Assembly: GCA_036346255.1 (NCBI GenBank)
Contig: JAYEVH010000033.1
Span: 1 to 64,000, forward strand
DNA: 64,000 bases
Direction: 5' to 3'
From: Ampelocalamus luodianensis
Lineage: Eukaryota > Streptophyta > Magnoliopsida > Poales > Poaceae
This document shows, one piece after another, positions 1 to 12,500 of this stretch. Position 1 is the stretch's first letter, and each line of letters starts with the position of its first letter. Below the pieces are notes generated by a model that saw only the letters and a program-made list of their open reading frames with translations, did no database searches and had not been told where the DNA came from. The translations under genes and the position numbers were made by a program.

Positions 1-2356
1 ACTAATGCTCCAAAGATATTTCATGAACCTCATGAACTTCGGTATTCATGGAATATTTGGATAAGTTCGTGGTGGTTTTCATTGATGATATTCTTATCTA
101 TTCCAAGACCAGTGCAGAGCATGCCGAGCATCCGGCGATTGTTTTGGGCAAATGCGGAGCATCGGCTATATGCGAAGTTCGCAAATGCGAGTTCGTTGAA
201 GGAAGTGGCATTCTTGGGCCATGTTCTTTCACTGAGGTGTAGTGTGGATCCCAAAGAAGGTCAACGATGTTCTATCTTGGGGCAGGCCAAGTCGATCCAC
301 CGATGTATGCGAGTTTTCTCGGTTTAGCGGGCTACTACCGCCGCTTTATCGAGAACTTCCAAGATCGCGGCCGATGACTGAATTGCTCAAGAAGGACAAG
401 AAGTTTGTGTGGTCCTGCGCTTGTGATGAGAGCTTTGTGAGCTCAAACAACGATTGACTTCAGCTGATCCTCACTCTTCACGATATCCACAAGAGTTTCG
501 ATATTTATTGCGATGCCTCTCGTCGGGGGCTTGGATGTGTTCTTATGCGAAGGCAAGGCGGTTGCCTATGCGTCCTGTGCAGCTTGAGACCTCATGAGCT
601 CAACTATCCCACCCATGATTTAGAGCTTGTGCGTGGTTCATGCACTCAAGATTTGGCGGCATTATCGACGAACTGCTGTGAGGTGTATTCCACCACAAGA
701 GTTTGAAATACTTGTTCACTCAGCCAGATCCGAACCTCGTGCAGAGGAGATGGCTAGAATTGATCAAAGATTATGACATGGGTATTCAGCACCACCGGCA
801 AGGCCAATGTGGTTCTTGATGCACTTAGCCGAAAGGTGTATTGCAATACTGATGATCCAAGAACAAAGATCCTCGCACTTCTGAATTTCAGCCTCAACTT
901 GGGTTTGGTTGAGCATGGCTTCTTGCTGCCTTGGCTGTGCAACCAACCTTGGTGGATCAAATCAAGTCAAGACAAAGAATCGATGATGGTGTGGGTAAAA
1001 TCAAGCGTAACATCGGAATGGATCACCAAGTGTTTCACGTAAGATGAGCACTGTTGTATGGTTTGGGCAGCGCCTTGTGGTCCCAAAGGTCCCAGAGTTG
1101 CGGGATTTGATTCTTCAGAGGCCCATGATTCGCCTTTGTCCATCCATCCCGGGGCCACTAAATGTACCAAGATCCGCGCCGAGATTCTCGTGGACTCGCA
1201 TGAAACGCGAGATTGCCCGGTTCATGGCCGATGTGATATATGCCGTCGCTGTCAAGGCCGAGCATCGCGCGTCAGCAGTCTCCTTCGCCTTTGCCGCGAC
1301 CGAATGGAAGTGGATTCGTAGGCATGGACTTCATCACCGGTCTACCCCCGCACTGCAGGAAGGATGCATTATGGGTTGTCATTGATCGATTGACGAAGGT
1401 GGCTCATTTCCTCCAAAGACGATCGAAGATTGATGTGAATCGCTTAGCGGATCTTTACATATCCCGCATTGTGAGTCTCGCATGGTGTGCCACGAACAAT
1501 TGTGTCGATCGTGGTTCTCTGCTCACCTCGGTTTGGCATAGTCGCAGAAGCCATGGGGACCCGCTTTCGCTCATTTCACCTATCATCCTCGATCGATGGT
1601 CGACGGAGCGCGTCAACCAAGTTCTTGAAGATATGCTCCGTGCTTGTGTTCTTTCCTATGGGAAGAATTGGGAGAAGTGCCTACCGCCGCCGAGTTCTCC
1701 TACAACAACAAACTACCAGCTAGTCTTGGTATGGCACCATTTGAGGCTTTGTATGGGAGGCGATCAGACACCGTTGAACCGGTCGAACCGTGAAAGGCGC
1801 TTTGGCCCAGATTCCATCAATGAGGTCAAAGCCAAGTGCGATTGATTCGTGAGCACTTGCGCGTAGCTCACCCGCGTAAGAGCTATGCAGATCGGCGTCG
1901 CCGTGAGTCGAGTTTCACCAATGACTTTGTGTATCTCAAAGTCTCACCTTGAAGGGACATCGCCGCTTGGTGTCAAGGGCGTTGGCTCTCGGTATGTTGG
2001 ACCATATCGGGTCATCGATAAAGTGGGAGCCGTTGCATACAAGTTAGAGTTGTCGCCTACACTTGAGGGTGCACGATGTTTTCCATGTGTCACAGCTTGA
2101 AGAAGTGCCTGTTCGATTGAGGAAACGCCATTGGAAAATATCGATGTGCGGGAGATCTGTCTTATCGTGAGCGCCCCGCTCAGATCCTCAAGAAGTCAAC
2201 GCAGGACAAGGAACCGTGATCAAGTTCCTTAAAGTTCAGTGGTCAAACCACTCCGAGGATGAAGCCACTTGGGAACGGAAGATCGTCTCCGAGCGCACTA
2301 CCCATCCTTCTTCTCCAGTGATCGAATCTCTGGCGAGATTCTGTAAGGGGGAGATT
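1..2356 (+). pseudogene. Ty3/gypsy chromovirus pol remnant (RT end, RNase H, integrase, chromodomain)
   Basis: This is the 3' part of a retrotransposon polyprotein; the rest lies left of the window. Domains in order: the RT catalytic block YLDKFVVVFIDDILIYSK near 54-107 (the FIDD box), the RT end with GHVLS near 218, a connection and RNase H stretch from about 245 to 800 with DASRRGLGCVL near 510, a zinc-finger-like H..H and CDICRRC stretch near 1120-1250, the integrase core starting at MDFITGLP near 1325, a DRGSLLTS block near 1508, the glutamate region around ERVNQVLEDM near 1606, and a C-terminal GPYRVIDKVGAVAYKLELSP block near 2000. A chromodomain-like tail (DEATWERK) lies near 2258-2281. 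The frame shifts many times, so no intact enzyme is encoded. The domain order (RT-RH-INT-chromodomain) is that of Ty3/gypsy chromoviruses. I infer the Tekay/Del clade from the long LTR and motif style; the clade is less certain than the superfamily. Confidence 0.9.
2344..2356 (+). other. Polypurine tract of the family A chromovirus
   Basis: A purine-rich run (GTAAGGGGGAGATT) sits directly before the LTR start TGTAACA. This is the expected place for the plus-strand primer of reverse transcription. It fixes the internal-domain/LTR boundary and shows that the LTR to the right is the 3' LTR. Confidence 0.75.
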
Positions 2357-2360
2357 TGTA

Positions 2361-2384
2361 ACAAACCCTAAACTTAGGGTTTGT
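2361..2384. repeat. Perfect inverted telobox-like repeat at LTR A1 start
   Basis: ACAAACCCTAA (2361-2371) and its exact reverse complement TTAGGGTTTGT (2374-2384) are separated by two bases. AAACCCTAA is the plant telobox core, known from promoters. The A2 copy keeps only part of it (CCCTAACTTAGGG). Confidence 0.7.
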
Positions 2385-5300
2385 ATTTCAATGTAAATTA
2401 TGAGGAGGAATAAAAACTTTTGATGCCTCATGAGATCATTTGAGAGTTTCTACAATTTTCCTAGCAATTTCAAATTTTTAGAATGTAATTTTGTGATTGG
2501 AAATTGGGGTCAAAGAAATTCTTAGCTTTCAAACTTGTGATCATCCTCTCAAAATATTTTTCCTGTCATCTTGATCATCCTATCTACCTCCTGAATTATT
2601 TCGCAATTTTAGATTTTAATTGCTATTTCAAATGGCCAAATCAACCTAGTTTGAAATCTGGTCAAACTGCTCAAGCAGCTTGTGAATTTTAGTGGGAGAA
2701 ATCTAGTTCATAAAAACTCCTGGAAAATTGCATATGGTGTCCTCTGTTCCAGTTAGCTACCACAAAAATTTCGAAATTTTTGGAGCCCCCGAGCTATCTC
2801 TAAAAATTTCCCAAACCTTCTCTGTCTTTTAAATCAAATTTAAAACACCGTTCTCTGCCCAACCCAACTCGTGCTCGAGTCCGACTCGCACCACTTGACT
2901 TCGGTCGCACCACCTAGTTGCACCGCGCGCCGATGGTCGCCGGCCGTCCGATGCATCGAACGATCCACGTATGCGCAGATGCAACCGACTCGTCCGAATG
3001 CATACATCAATCTCGACCGTCCATCTCTGGATCCAACGGCGGCGCTAAATGGTCGAGTCAAACCACCGTTTGCGCCGCGACTGACTCTCGCTCGCGCATT
3101 TTGCTTCGCCGCCGAAGCGGCCCCACTTGTCGTCGCCACCTACCTCTCTCTCGGCCGGTCGCGGCGGCAGAGATGCATGCGCGCCACCCGCCCGCCGCCC
3201 ATTCTCGGTCGGCTCGCGCTTCACACTCGCCGCATCACCCGCCGCTAGCCCATGCCCCGTGCAAGCATTAATCGCCGCCATCTACCTCTTTGTCTCGCCG
3301 CTTTTCCTTATGCCTCGTGCCGAAGCTCCGCCTCTTGTTTCTCCGCCTCGTCCCTACTTAAGCTCACCCAAAGCTCCTCTTCCTTCTTTAGACACCATTA
3401 AGCAACCCCTATCACTCATTGCTCCTTCGAGCTCAATTCATAGTTGTGCTCGAGCTCGTGCACGCATCAGTGCCGCCACCGCCGTGTCAACACCACAACC
3501 ATGAAGCTCATCCTTCCTTTGCTGCCATTTCGTGTTCCAGCCTCTCAATCGTGCTTTCCTCAACTAATTTGAAGTTTTATTCACAGGAGCCGTTGAATTT
3601 GGTGTCCTCTTCTTCGCCGAAAGTTGGGTCCTTCGTCCCTCTCTCCTGAGTTAGTTCCTAGAGCAATTGCTCGCGCTAGCACCATCTAGTGTACTCACTC
3701 TAGCTACCTCCATCTCTCTTTCCTCTATTTTTGCTCAAAGTTGTTCTCCTCGGTGACCCCTTGATCGCGCCGCCGGTTCTCGCCGGCCATCTCCGATACG
3801 CCTCTTGAGCTCAAGGTCATTCCGGTGAGTTCTCTGTAACTCATCGATGCCCATGCGCGCGCTAATTCTTGTTGTCTACCTCTCAGTGCGCCGCACTTTG
3901 TCACCTCCTCGCATCGGCCGTGCGGCGTCGCGTGCCACCTCCGTATCTCCACCCGCGTGACCACCTTCGCCCAGTGGTCCTCGAGCAACCCATTTTTGCC
4001 ATCGCCGCGACGCGCCGCCACTCCTTCACCGCGACGAATCCAGTCCGTGAGTCGCTGAGACTCTCGCTCTTCGGGCCTGTTCCTCTCGTCTGTGCGACAG
4101 TGGGGCCCACTCCTTCAAAACCAGATTCGTTAGTCTCTAATCATGATTAGGAATGTTCTTTAGTTCACTCTCTTGCTTGATTAAAATTTGATTGGAAGTT
4201 TGAAGTATTTTAGTGTGTTCTTCAAATTGTCTCCTATTGTCTGCCTCGTTGTCGTAAAGCTAAATTCTAGTTTCATGCTTATGCTTTGGATTCTTGTTTA
4301 GTGCTAGTTGGCTCCTTTGTTGTGGTGGTTAGCATGAGATCATTTAGTTAGTATCTTTAAATTTCAAAGCCCTTGTTGTCATGTTTGATCATAGGGATAG
4401 CTAAATGATCATGTTGTTATCTCTGTACTTTTGATTTATCAGTGCAGTAAGATTTGGAGTAGTAGCATCTGAATTGTGATAATCTTCCTATATGTTGGTG
4501 TGATACTTAGATGTGTTAGTAGCTGAATTTTATTAGAGCCCAACCTCAATTAGAAAATTGTTAGCATCCAATGGTTGGCTAATTATCTAGTTAGTGTTTC
4601 CAATAGCTTCTTGTAGGATCTGTGCTCTCACCTGATAATAGCTGTTTTAGAGTAGCTAGCTGTTTTTGATATACTAACTTGATGATTAAATAATAGATGT
4701 GCACACAATCACCATCAAAGCCTGTCCAAGGTTTAAATCATATAAGAGGATTGATTTTGTGGTTAACCTGATAAATAAGTGAGTGGGTAGATCAATCACT
4801 TGAAAGCATGTCTTTTTGAATCATCTCTGTAGCAGTTATTTGTTACTCCTTTGTGTTGGTCTAGCTCTGTGTATAAATTGGTGTTTGTGTTTGATTGTTG
4901 AGTTTTGGCGTGTTATTCGCTCTATTCGCTGCTTTGTTCAATCATTAGATTCGATATTTGCGCAACCCGAGAGCGACCCTCGCAACAAATTGAGCAACAA
5001 CAACCGTGCAAGCGCTTGATCATGTTAATCCCAGATTTTAAAGTCTAATATTTTGTTTCACTGTATGTATGCATTGCTTAAATTGTGTTAAATTGATTAG
5101 TTAAACCGAGTCGCATATCCTGTAGACAAAATATTGATCTCTACTACCGAGCCTAGGTTATTTGTCGTGATTAGAGGTCGCTGGATGATCTCTTGTCACT
5201 TAGTAGATCCGGGTCAACTTGCTTAGACATGCTTAGCTAACGGTAGAACTAGGCGGTTATCGGCTTAGTCGGTAACCTTGATCACACAAAATTTACTATA

Positions 5301-5783
5301 ACTTTATGTTTCAGCATTTCTGCTTTGCTTAATTGCAAAATTAAAAATGAAAGCAAAAATGATTTAGACTTGGGCACAATGGTAAGACTGGTGTGATCTG
5401 TTGGTGTGATCGAAAGGTGCCCGAGCCGCTTAAGGACCGAGTTACTTCATGACAACAGATCGAGCATTTTGCGTGCAACCACACTAGAGTATGGGACCTC
5501 TCTTGACCTAGTACTTTGGCGTGTATTGGCTCCGGTCGCAGGAGATCGCAGGAGGATGGAGGTGGGAGCATGGTAGTTGTCCAAAAGCTTTATCCCGAGT
5601 GGGTAGTTGTCTTTTCGGCTTTACCATGTAAGCGTATGGATTTCTATCCATACGAGCGGCTCAGTAGTTAATACACAATATTGGAAAAGTCTCGAGGACT
5701 TAGCTGTGCAGCATACCTTCTGAAGTGTGCTTGGCTTAAAGGCGGTGAAGTGTGGGTACATTGGTACACCCCGCAGGTTAAAA

Positions 5784-5795
5784 CTATTCGAATAG
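5784..5795. promoter_or_regulatory. Conserved 12-bp palindrome CTATTCGAATAG
   Basis: A self-complementary dodecamer. It recurs at 12875-12886, 14991-15002, 30173-30184, 34581-34592, 47283-47294 and 51945-51956, one per LTR in families A, C, D and E. It sits in a kept setting: a TGTACA-like stretch, CTGCAG (in several copies), AAAAC, the palindrome, then a CC...GG-rich stretch and ATGGACA. Function unknown; a transcription factor site or a structured RNA element is inference. Confidence 0.6.
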
Positions 5796-6121
5796 CCTCG
5801 CCCCAGGTTATGGACACGCTCTGATACGCCTGTAAGAACTAGACTACAACATTTAAATTAAAACTTGATGGGTGGTACGAACTGGGATTCGTGCTATGTT
5901 GTAGTGACTATTGATAGTCACTTAGGCTAAGCAGTTACTTGTATCTATCTTTATTTCGCAGCTTATTTCAACAAGAAAATGAATTGCAAAACTTGCTTTC
6001 GAACCTGTATTACCTTATTGCAAATGAAAATTGGCTTTATGCAAATGAAACATATGGCCTCCACCAAACAAGCCTGCATGTAGCATATGAACAGTCCGCT
6101 AGTTCACACCTCGCCTTGCGG

Positions 6122-6142
6122 GTACAAAGACAATCTTTGTAC
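6122..6142 (+). repeat. Conserved stem-loop in the 3' part of LTR A
   Basis: The arms GTACAAAGA and TCTTTGTAC pair over 9 bp around a CAA loop. The same hairpin is at 13221-13241 and 34917-34937. In the minus copy at 14642-14666 both arms have changed together (GAGTACAAAAA / TTTTTGTACTC), so pairing is kept. It lies about 430 bp before the LTR end, upstream of the TTGCAG splice-like site. Confidence 0.65.
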
Positions 6143-6568
6143 TGTGTGCTTTGCTTAATGTTTTGTTGCAGAGGAAGAAGGTGAGCCCCAAGGGCCTCAC
6201 TCGTGAGTCGGTTGCCGCTTTCGTGGATCGACTAGACTTGGCGCCCTGGCCGATGCCTTGTGGGTTGGAGGCACGATTGGCTTTGTTTATAGCCATCTTA
6301 TGGCACTTTTGTTTCATTGCCGTTCTTGTTATTTGTGTATCTTGTGGCCTGCCGCCTTTGTCTGTAATAACTCGCTATTTGTTTATCTTCCGCTTGGTAG
6401 TGTAGTGTTTGGACTCTATGTTTGGAATGGAGTTGACGTCTAATTTTGTACCGAGTGTGTATACCGCTCAGAAGTATACATATCTCGAGGATCAGTTTAT
6501 TTGATTTGTGATGCTAGGACCAGGGGGTTGGTTAAGCATTACAAGCCAAATAAATTGGGGTCCTCACA

Positions 6569-6965
6569 TTACGATTGATCAATTTCGCTCATGGGTCCAA
6601 GTGTCTTTACTTATCAAATAGGCATCAGTATACATTTGGGAAATGACAACTATTTGGGACCTTTTGTATAAGACAATTCTCATTGCATAAGAGCTCAGTA
6701 GTCTGACTTCATCTTCCTAAATACACGCTGGTCCGGATCATTAATTTTGTAAACACATATCCTGGTCCTAATGCTATTGTTCAACCGAAACACTTCTCCC
6801 ATTGCTGAACATAGTGTTCTAGGCAAGGGGCTACTGCATAGCAAAATATGCTACATTTGCAAAAGCAAGTCTGTTAACTTTCGACGAATGAATTATCATT
6901 ATCATGCATCAAATTTTTTCATTATCCCATACAATTTCAAAAAAAATATATGTATCATTACAATG
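6569..6965 (-). other. Non-coding 3' flank of the PF04195-type gene
   Basis: AT-rich sequence between the end of LTR A1 and the stop codon of the minus-strand gene. I see no protein or repeat in it. By position it would be the 3' untranslated region and beyond. Confidence 0.4.
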
Positions 6966-9579
6966 TCACTTTTGTGCGCTTGAGCTAGGAACACTTGAAG
7001 AAATGGCAGGAGCCCTAGCTTCAATGTTTCTAATGATCTCTTCCACCACTGGCGTGATCTTGGCTTGAGCCATAATACCTACTTCTTTTGTTTTGAACTT
7101 GGGTGCAGGAATAAGCTTTTGAAGATCAACAAAATCTCCATAAAGGAGAACAATCTTCAACAAGACTCGGTTTAAAGCCTAACTCATTGCTCTTGTCAAA
7201 GATTGATATATGGTAGTCTTCATAGCAGGTATGTGAGTTTGAAAATATTTGATTTGAGTATAGATATCATTTCTAAGGTCGTCCAAGGACATCTTTGTCG
7301 TAAGAGTAGTTACCAGGACCTTCAGATGTTTTACGATCTCTCGCAGAGAAGATGAAATCTGGGAAAAATTGTTTCCAGAACCTTTGGTAATTTCCTTGCC
7401 GACCTTTATTAAGGTTTCTATCTTCTTTTCAAACTATTGCACAGCAGTACGACTCTGTTCTTCCACTTCGTTCAAGTCTTGAATCTAAAGATCTTTGTTA
7501 GCAAAGGTCTTCTGAAGTTCCTCTTTTGCCTTTTCTAGTTCTAAAAAAGGAACGAAGAAAAGATAATACAATTTATATATTGCATTTTATAGATCTAATG
7601 CTCCGTAAGGAACAAAGAGAGGTTCTTTACCTTCCTTCTCCTTAAGAAGTATCTTGTTTTGTTCAAAGAGATCATGGCTTTCTTTAGCTTGTCTGTTCAG
7701 GATCTCTTGTAACTTTTTATTCTTCTGAGTCAAGAGGCGGATTTCTTCGATTTTCTCTACCATGACCACCGCACTCCTCTCAAATCTTTTTTCTGCCTCA
7801 GTCAATTTCAATTCGAGAGTTTGAAGTGCAGACTCGGCATTCTCTTGTCCGGCTTTCGCCAGTGAACACTCCCTACGAAGTAAACAAAAGCATAAGTTAA
7901 TCATTCAGTTAGAATCTTACAATTGAATTATTAGCTTACTATACTTACTTCTCTTTCTCCTCTGCAAAAGTTTTAATCTCCTCTACCATGTCAATGTTGA
8001 CCCTCCAGCACCTTTTTACAGAAGTCATGAGGTCCTGAAGGTCTTTCTTTCCAGCTCTAGGAGGAGTACTTTCCAAAGGAATCTCATCCTTTGGTTGATC
8101 CAACTGAACCAGACAAAAAACTCCTCTGGATGGATCAATACTGGTACCTTACGGCTCCTAAGATATTCTATGAGTCAGATTCATGCTGGTATATTTAAGG
8201 CAAAATTTACCAAGATAATAAAGAAAAACTTACCAAGATACGATCTTCATCTTGAGCTCTAGTGGTCTCTTGGACCACCTCCTTTGTTTGAACCTCTTGG
8301 GAGGTCCTTTCAGTTTGCACCTCCATATCCTGTGGTGTCTCCTCGGATGTCCTAGTAGTCATCAGGACATCCTGGGCAGTAGTCATCAGGACATCTTGAG
8401 CCACTTCTTCAGTGGTCCTAGGAAGTACTTCCACTAGCGGAATCTCTTTTGCCAAGGATTCCTCTGTTGCCAATATAATTGGAGGTGACATTTGTTCCTG
8501 AGCTATCAGTTGTCCCCTTTGTGGGTCTGACAGAAAAGAAAGTATAAAAAAATAGGACTGATTATTTTCTAAAAAAAGAGTCAAAATCATAAAAGTCATA
8601 ATCGAAGAACTCACTTGATTTCGAAGCCACTTTCGCTAAAAAGCAACATAAAATCCTCATTTATAGTGAAAGTGGGTTCTCTCCTTTGCTCTAGCAAGGA
8701 GGGAACCAAGGCTAGGGAGGTCCTTGGCCTTGGAACCCTTTGAAGAGGGACCTACTCTTCAGACTCTCCTGATGATCCTTCACCTTGAATCACCCCAGCC
8801 AAGAAAGTTGATATGGAAGATATTGGCTGGGGGTTAGAGACATGTCCGGAAACTGAAGTCTTAACTTTTGTTTTCAATACCTCACGGGTGAAAGGTTTGG
8901 TGGGGTCAGAATTAAAAGCAAGAGGTCTTGGAGAAGCTAATGGTGAAGCCATTGTGGATTTTGTCCTCTTTGGGACGATAGGAGGTCTAGAAGTAATTCT
9001 TGCGCTCTTTGCGAAAGAAGGAGAAGAGCCCACACCGACATCTGAGATGGGACATTTCTTTGATGTCGTCTGTCCAGAAATATACAATTTAGAAATGAGT
9101 AAATTCACTTCTTATGTCTAGTTGATCTCTATGAATACTTACCACTGTGCGATCCTGCCTTAGTGATAAAGTCGCCCTAGTCAAGCTTGGGGTTGCGCCT
9201 CTTTATCGGTCAGTTCTTTTTCTGGAACCTGATCCTTTAACAAGACTGAGGTCCTAGCTAGGACCTCATCATTTGAAAGAGGTGTAGTATAATACAAAAT
9301 TATTTTACTCTAAACTATGAAAATTTAGTTTAAATAAAAAAATAACTAAGATGTTACCATTCTCAGGGACATCATGGTTGCAGGATAATATCTCTCTCTT
9401 CTGAAGGGGGGAAGATCTTGTTTTCAAGGAAGTCATGGACAACCTTTCATCCAGTTAGACCTCCCTCTACTAGGTTGCTGATCACCAAGACTACTCTCTT
9501 CTCATCATTTGAGAGCTCGATCTCCTTGCCAGCAGCTCGGCTTTTTGAAGACCACTCTGGTGGCGCATTATGGTTGTAG
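6966..9579 (-). pseudogene. PF04195-type retrotransposon-associated gene, downstream exons
   Basis: Read on the minus strand, the frame carries on from 13689-14183 once the solo LTR is removed. The first exon ends near 9355 and contains VVLVISNLVEGGLTG, a block I recognise from grass PF04195 proteins. Further exons are bounded by GT-AG signals: donor at 9142 and acceptor at 9070; donor 8614, acceptor 8527; donor 8233; donor near 7946 and acceptor near 7873; donor near 7631 and acceptor near 7545. The exon near 8615-9069 is Ser/Pro-rich. The exon at 8234-8526 is acidic with a tandem AQDVLMTT-like repeat. The exon at about 7632-7872 is a clear coiled coil, and the last exon ends in TGA at 6966-6968. 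In-frame stops (one each near 8750 and 9410, three in the last exon) show it is dead. The molecular role of the family is not established. Confidence 0.7.
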
Positions 9580-9584
9580 GTAAT
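9580..9584. repeat. Left target site duplication GTAAT of solo LTR A2
   Basis: GTAAT at 9580-9584 is repeated exactly at 13684-13688, directly outside the TG...CA ends of the LTR. This fits the 5-bp duplication made by Ty3/gypsy integrases. Confidence 0.9.
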
Positions 9585-12500
9585 TGTAACAGCCCTAACT
9601 TAGGGTTTGTATTTCAAATGTAAAATTTTGAGGAGAAATAAAAACTTTTGTTGTCTCTTCAAATCATTTGGAAGTTTTCCAAATTTTCCCTAGCAATTTC
9701 CAATTTTCTAGAAGTTAATTCTTGTGATTGGAAATTGTTGTCATCAAATTATTAGCCTTCAAACTGGTGATCATCCTCTAAAATTATTTTTCCTATCATC
9801 CTGACCATCCTAGCTACCTCTCTGAATTATTTCACAATTTTTAGATTTTATTTGCTATTTCAAATGGCCAAGTCAACCTAGTTTGAAATCTGGTCAAACT
9901 TCTGTTCAGCAGCTTGTGAATTTTAGTGGGAAAAATCTACTGCATGAAAACTCCCGGAAAAATTTCACAAGGTTGTCCTCTGTCTCTAGTAGCTACCATA
10001 AAAATTTCTGAAATTTTGGAGCCCTGGAGGTATCTCTAAAAATTCCCAAAGTCCTCTCTCGTTTTCTAATTCAAATCAAAACACTGCTCCTCTGCCCGAA
10101 CCCAACTCAGCTCGAGTCCGACCCGCACCACTTGACTCGGCCGCACCGCCTAGCTGCACTGCACGAGCCCGGATGGTCGTCACCGTCCGATGCAAATCGA
10201 ACGATCCACGCCGCGCAGTGCAACCGACTGTCGAATGCATACACCAATCTCACCGCCCATTTCGTGATCCAACGGCGGTGCGAGCATCGATCAAGTCAAA
10301 CCGCCGGTTCGCACCGCCGCCGCCGCCGACATGTGGACCCTACCGCCGATTCGCCTCGTTTTCTCCGCGACTCACCGGAGCTCGCGTCGTTCGCGCATGG
10401 GTGCCACGCACTCGCCGCCGCCACCTATTTGCCTCGTGTCCGTCCGTGGAGCATCGCGAGCTTTATAACTCACCGCACTCATTCATTCATCGCTTCTTCG
10501 CTCTCACTTTCTCCGCTCGCTTCGCTTTGGCCGGCGAAGAGGCGAAAGTAGCGCGCCACGTGTTAGCGCCGCCTTGATTCCGCAACCACGCCACCGTGAT
10601 CCACGCCGACGCCGCTCCATTTTGCCCAACCCGGTCCTGGCGCCCATGGATCACCAGGCGGATCGCTGCCTCGCCTCCCGCGATCTCGGCCCCGTGAGCT
10701 CGCTTGCGATCCGTGAGTTTCTAGCTCCGCCACCTAGTCCCTTAGGATCGCATTGATGCACCGAAGTCTAACGGTGTCTTCGTTTTCATCTTTGGTGCAT
10801 CGTTGCGGCGTATACCAATTCTTCTCAAGCTCGGTTTCGCCGCCGTGGAAATTCCGGCCGCTTTCGTGCCTTCTTCGTCGGCGTTATCGGTGCTTCTTGC
10901 TCCGGTGTTGAGGCTGCTTAAGCACACCTTTCGAGTCTTCTAGAAGTCCGTGACGCCTTCTCTGCGTGGCCGTGGCTTTCTTCTCGCCTCCGGCCGTCGT
11001 GAGCTCAACTCGGTGACCATCGGACCGCCGCCACCTCCGGGTTCGCAAGTCTCGTGGAACCCGGAAGGTATCACTCACTCGCTTTGAAACTCACCGTTTG
11101 CGAGATCCATCGCGCGCCGCGCTGTCCCGCGGCGCGCCGGCGCCGCCGGTGGAGTTAGTTTAACTCTAATCATGTCTAGTTTGAGTCTCTGACTTGTGGG
11201 CCCTGTTGGCTAATCACGTTTAGAGAATCTTTAATCCAGCCCGTTATTTGTTCTCTGAGTCGCTGCCATGTGGGTCCGTGCTGTCAGTTAGTGGTTGTGT
11301 AACTCTGGTGATACGTTTTCTCTGTCAGGAAGCGTATTTCTCTGTGAGTATATGTTAGAAGTACACTTTGGTAAGTCAAGGCGATATTAGAATACGCCGA
11401 CGCCACTTTCGTGCAGCGGGCTATTCTCGTCAAGACTTTCGCGGGCCCGCTGCGTTGTCCGGGACTAGATAGTCAGGTAGAAAAAGGATTAAACGCTTTA
11501 GTAAATCGTAATGCTTTTCATGTAATCGTTAATTCAATTAAACTTAGAAAATGCATAACTAATTCAATTTTTATCCAAATTGCATGAAACCAAAGGTGTT
11601 AATTTTCATTTTAAATGTTCTATTTACTAAAATTAGTGTCAACCCTGTCCCTGTATCAAGAATCTGTTAATTGATTTAATGTTGTAGAATGTAATCTCCA
11701 AATTAGAAAATGCATATCTCTTTCAATAATTGTCCAAATTCAATGAACCCAATTCTGTAAAATTCCATTTTCAGTATACTAATTATTAGGATAGGTTTTA
11801 GATACTGTTTCTGTTCATGAAAATTTGTTAAGTAATTAACTAGTGTCTTGTTGTGTTTTTAGCTTAGAAAATTCATAGAAAGTCTTAATAACTTAAAATG
11901 AATTGTTCTCTGTTTCTAAAATTTTGTTATGTCATGCTTAGGCTGTTGTGTAAAGCTTAGTGTGTTTTGTTATTGTTGTATGTTTGAGTTTGGTCGGTGT
12001 TATTCGCTCTATTCATTGCTTTGTTCAATCGTTAGATTCGATATTTGCGGCAACCCCGAGAACGACCCTCATAACAAATTGAGAAACATGGCCCGTGCAA
12101 GCAGGTTTGATCATGTTTATCCCAAGATTTTAAAGTCTAATATTTTGTTTAAGCTGTATGTACGCATTGCTTAATTTGTGTTAAATTGATTAGTTAAATC
12201 AGAAATGCATATCCCGTAGACAAAATATTGATCTCTACTACCGAGCCTAGGTTACTTGTCGTGATTAGAGGTCTGGATGATCTCTTGTCACTTAGTAGAT
12301 CCGGTCAACTTGCTTAGACATGCTTAGCTATCGGAGAATCGGCGGTTATCGACTTTAGTCGGTAACCTTGATCACACAAAATCTACTATAACTTTATGTT
12401 TCAAGCATTTTTGCCAAGTTTATTGCAAAACTAAAATCAAAACAAAAATGATTTAGACTTGGGCACAACGGTATGATTGGTGTGATCTGCTGGTGTGATC

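Larger units (their letters stand above)
2357..6568 (+). mobile_element. 3' LTR of the chromovirus (LTR A1, 4.2 kb)
   Basis: It begins TGTAACA after the polypurine tract and ends CCTCACA. Its sequence is closely matched by 9585-13683 (A2), in reverse by 14204-16799 plus 33108-34226 (A3), and by 34227-35364 (A4). Layout: an AT-rich 500-bp start, a GC-rich block at about 2850-4140 that probably holds the promoter and leader, a long AT-rich part, a conserved 12-bp palindrome at 5784-5795, a stem-loop at 6122-6142, and a TTGCAG/GTGAG splice-like stretch near 6167-6184. The following bases, TTACG, would be the right half of the target duplication; the left half is outside the window. Confidence 0.88.
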
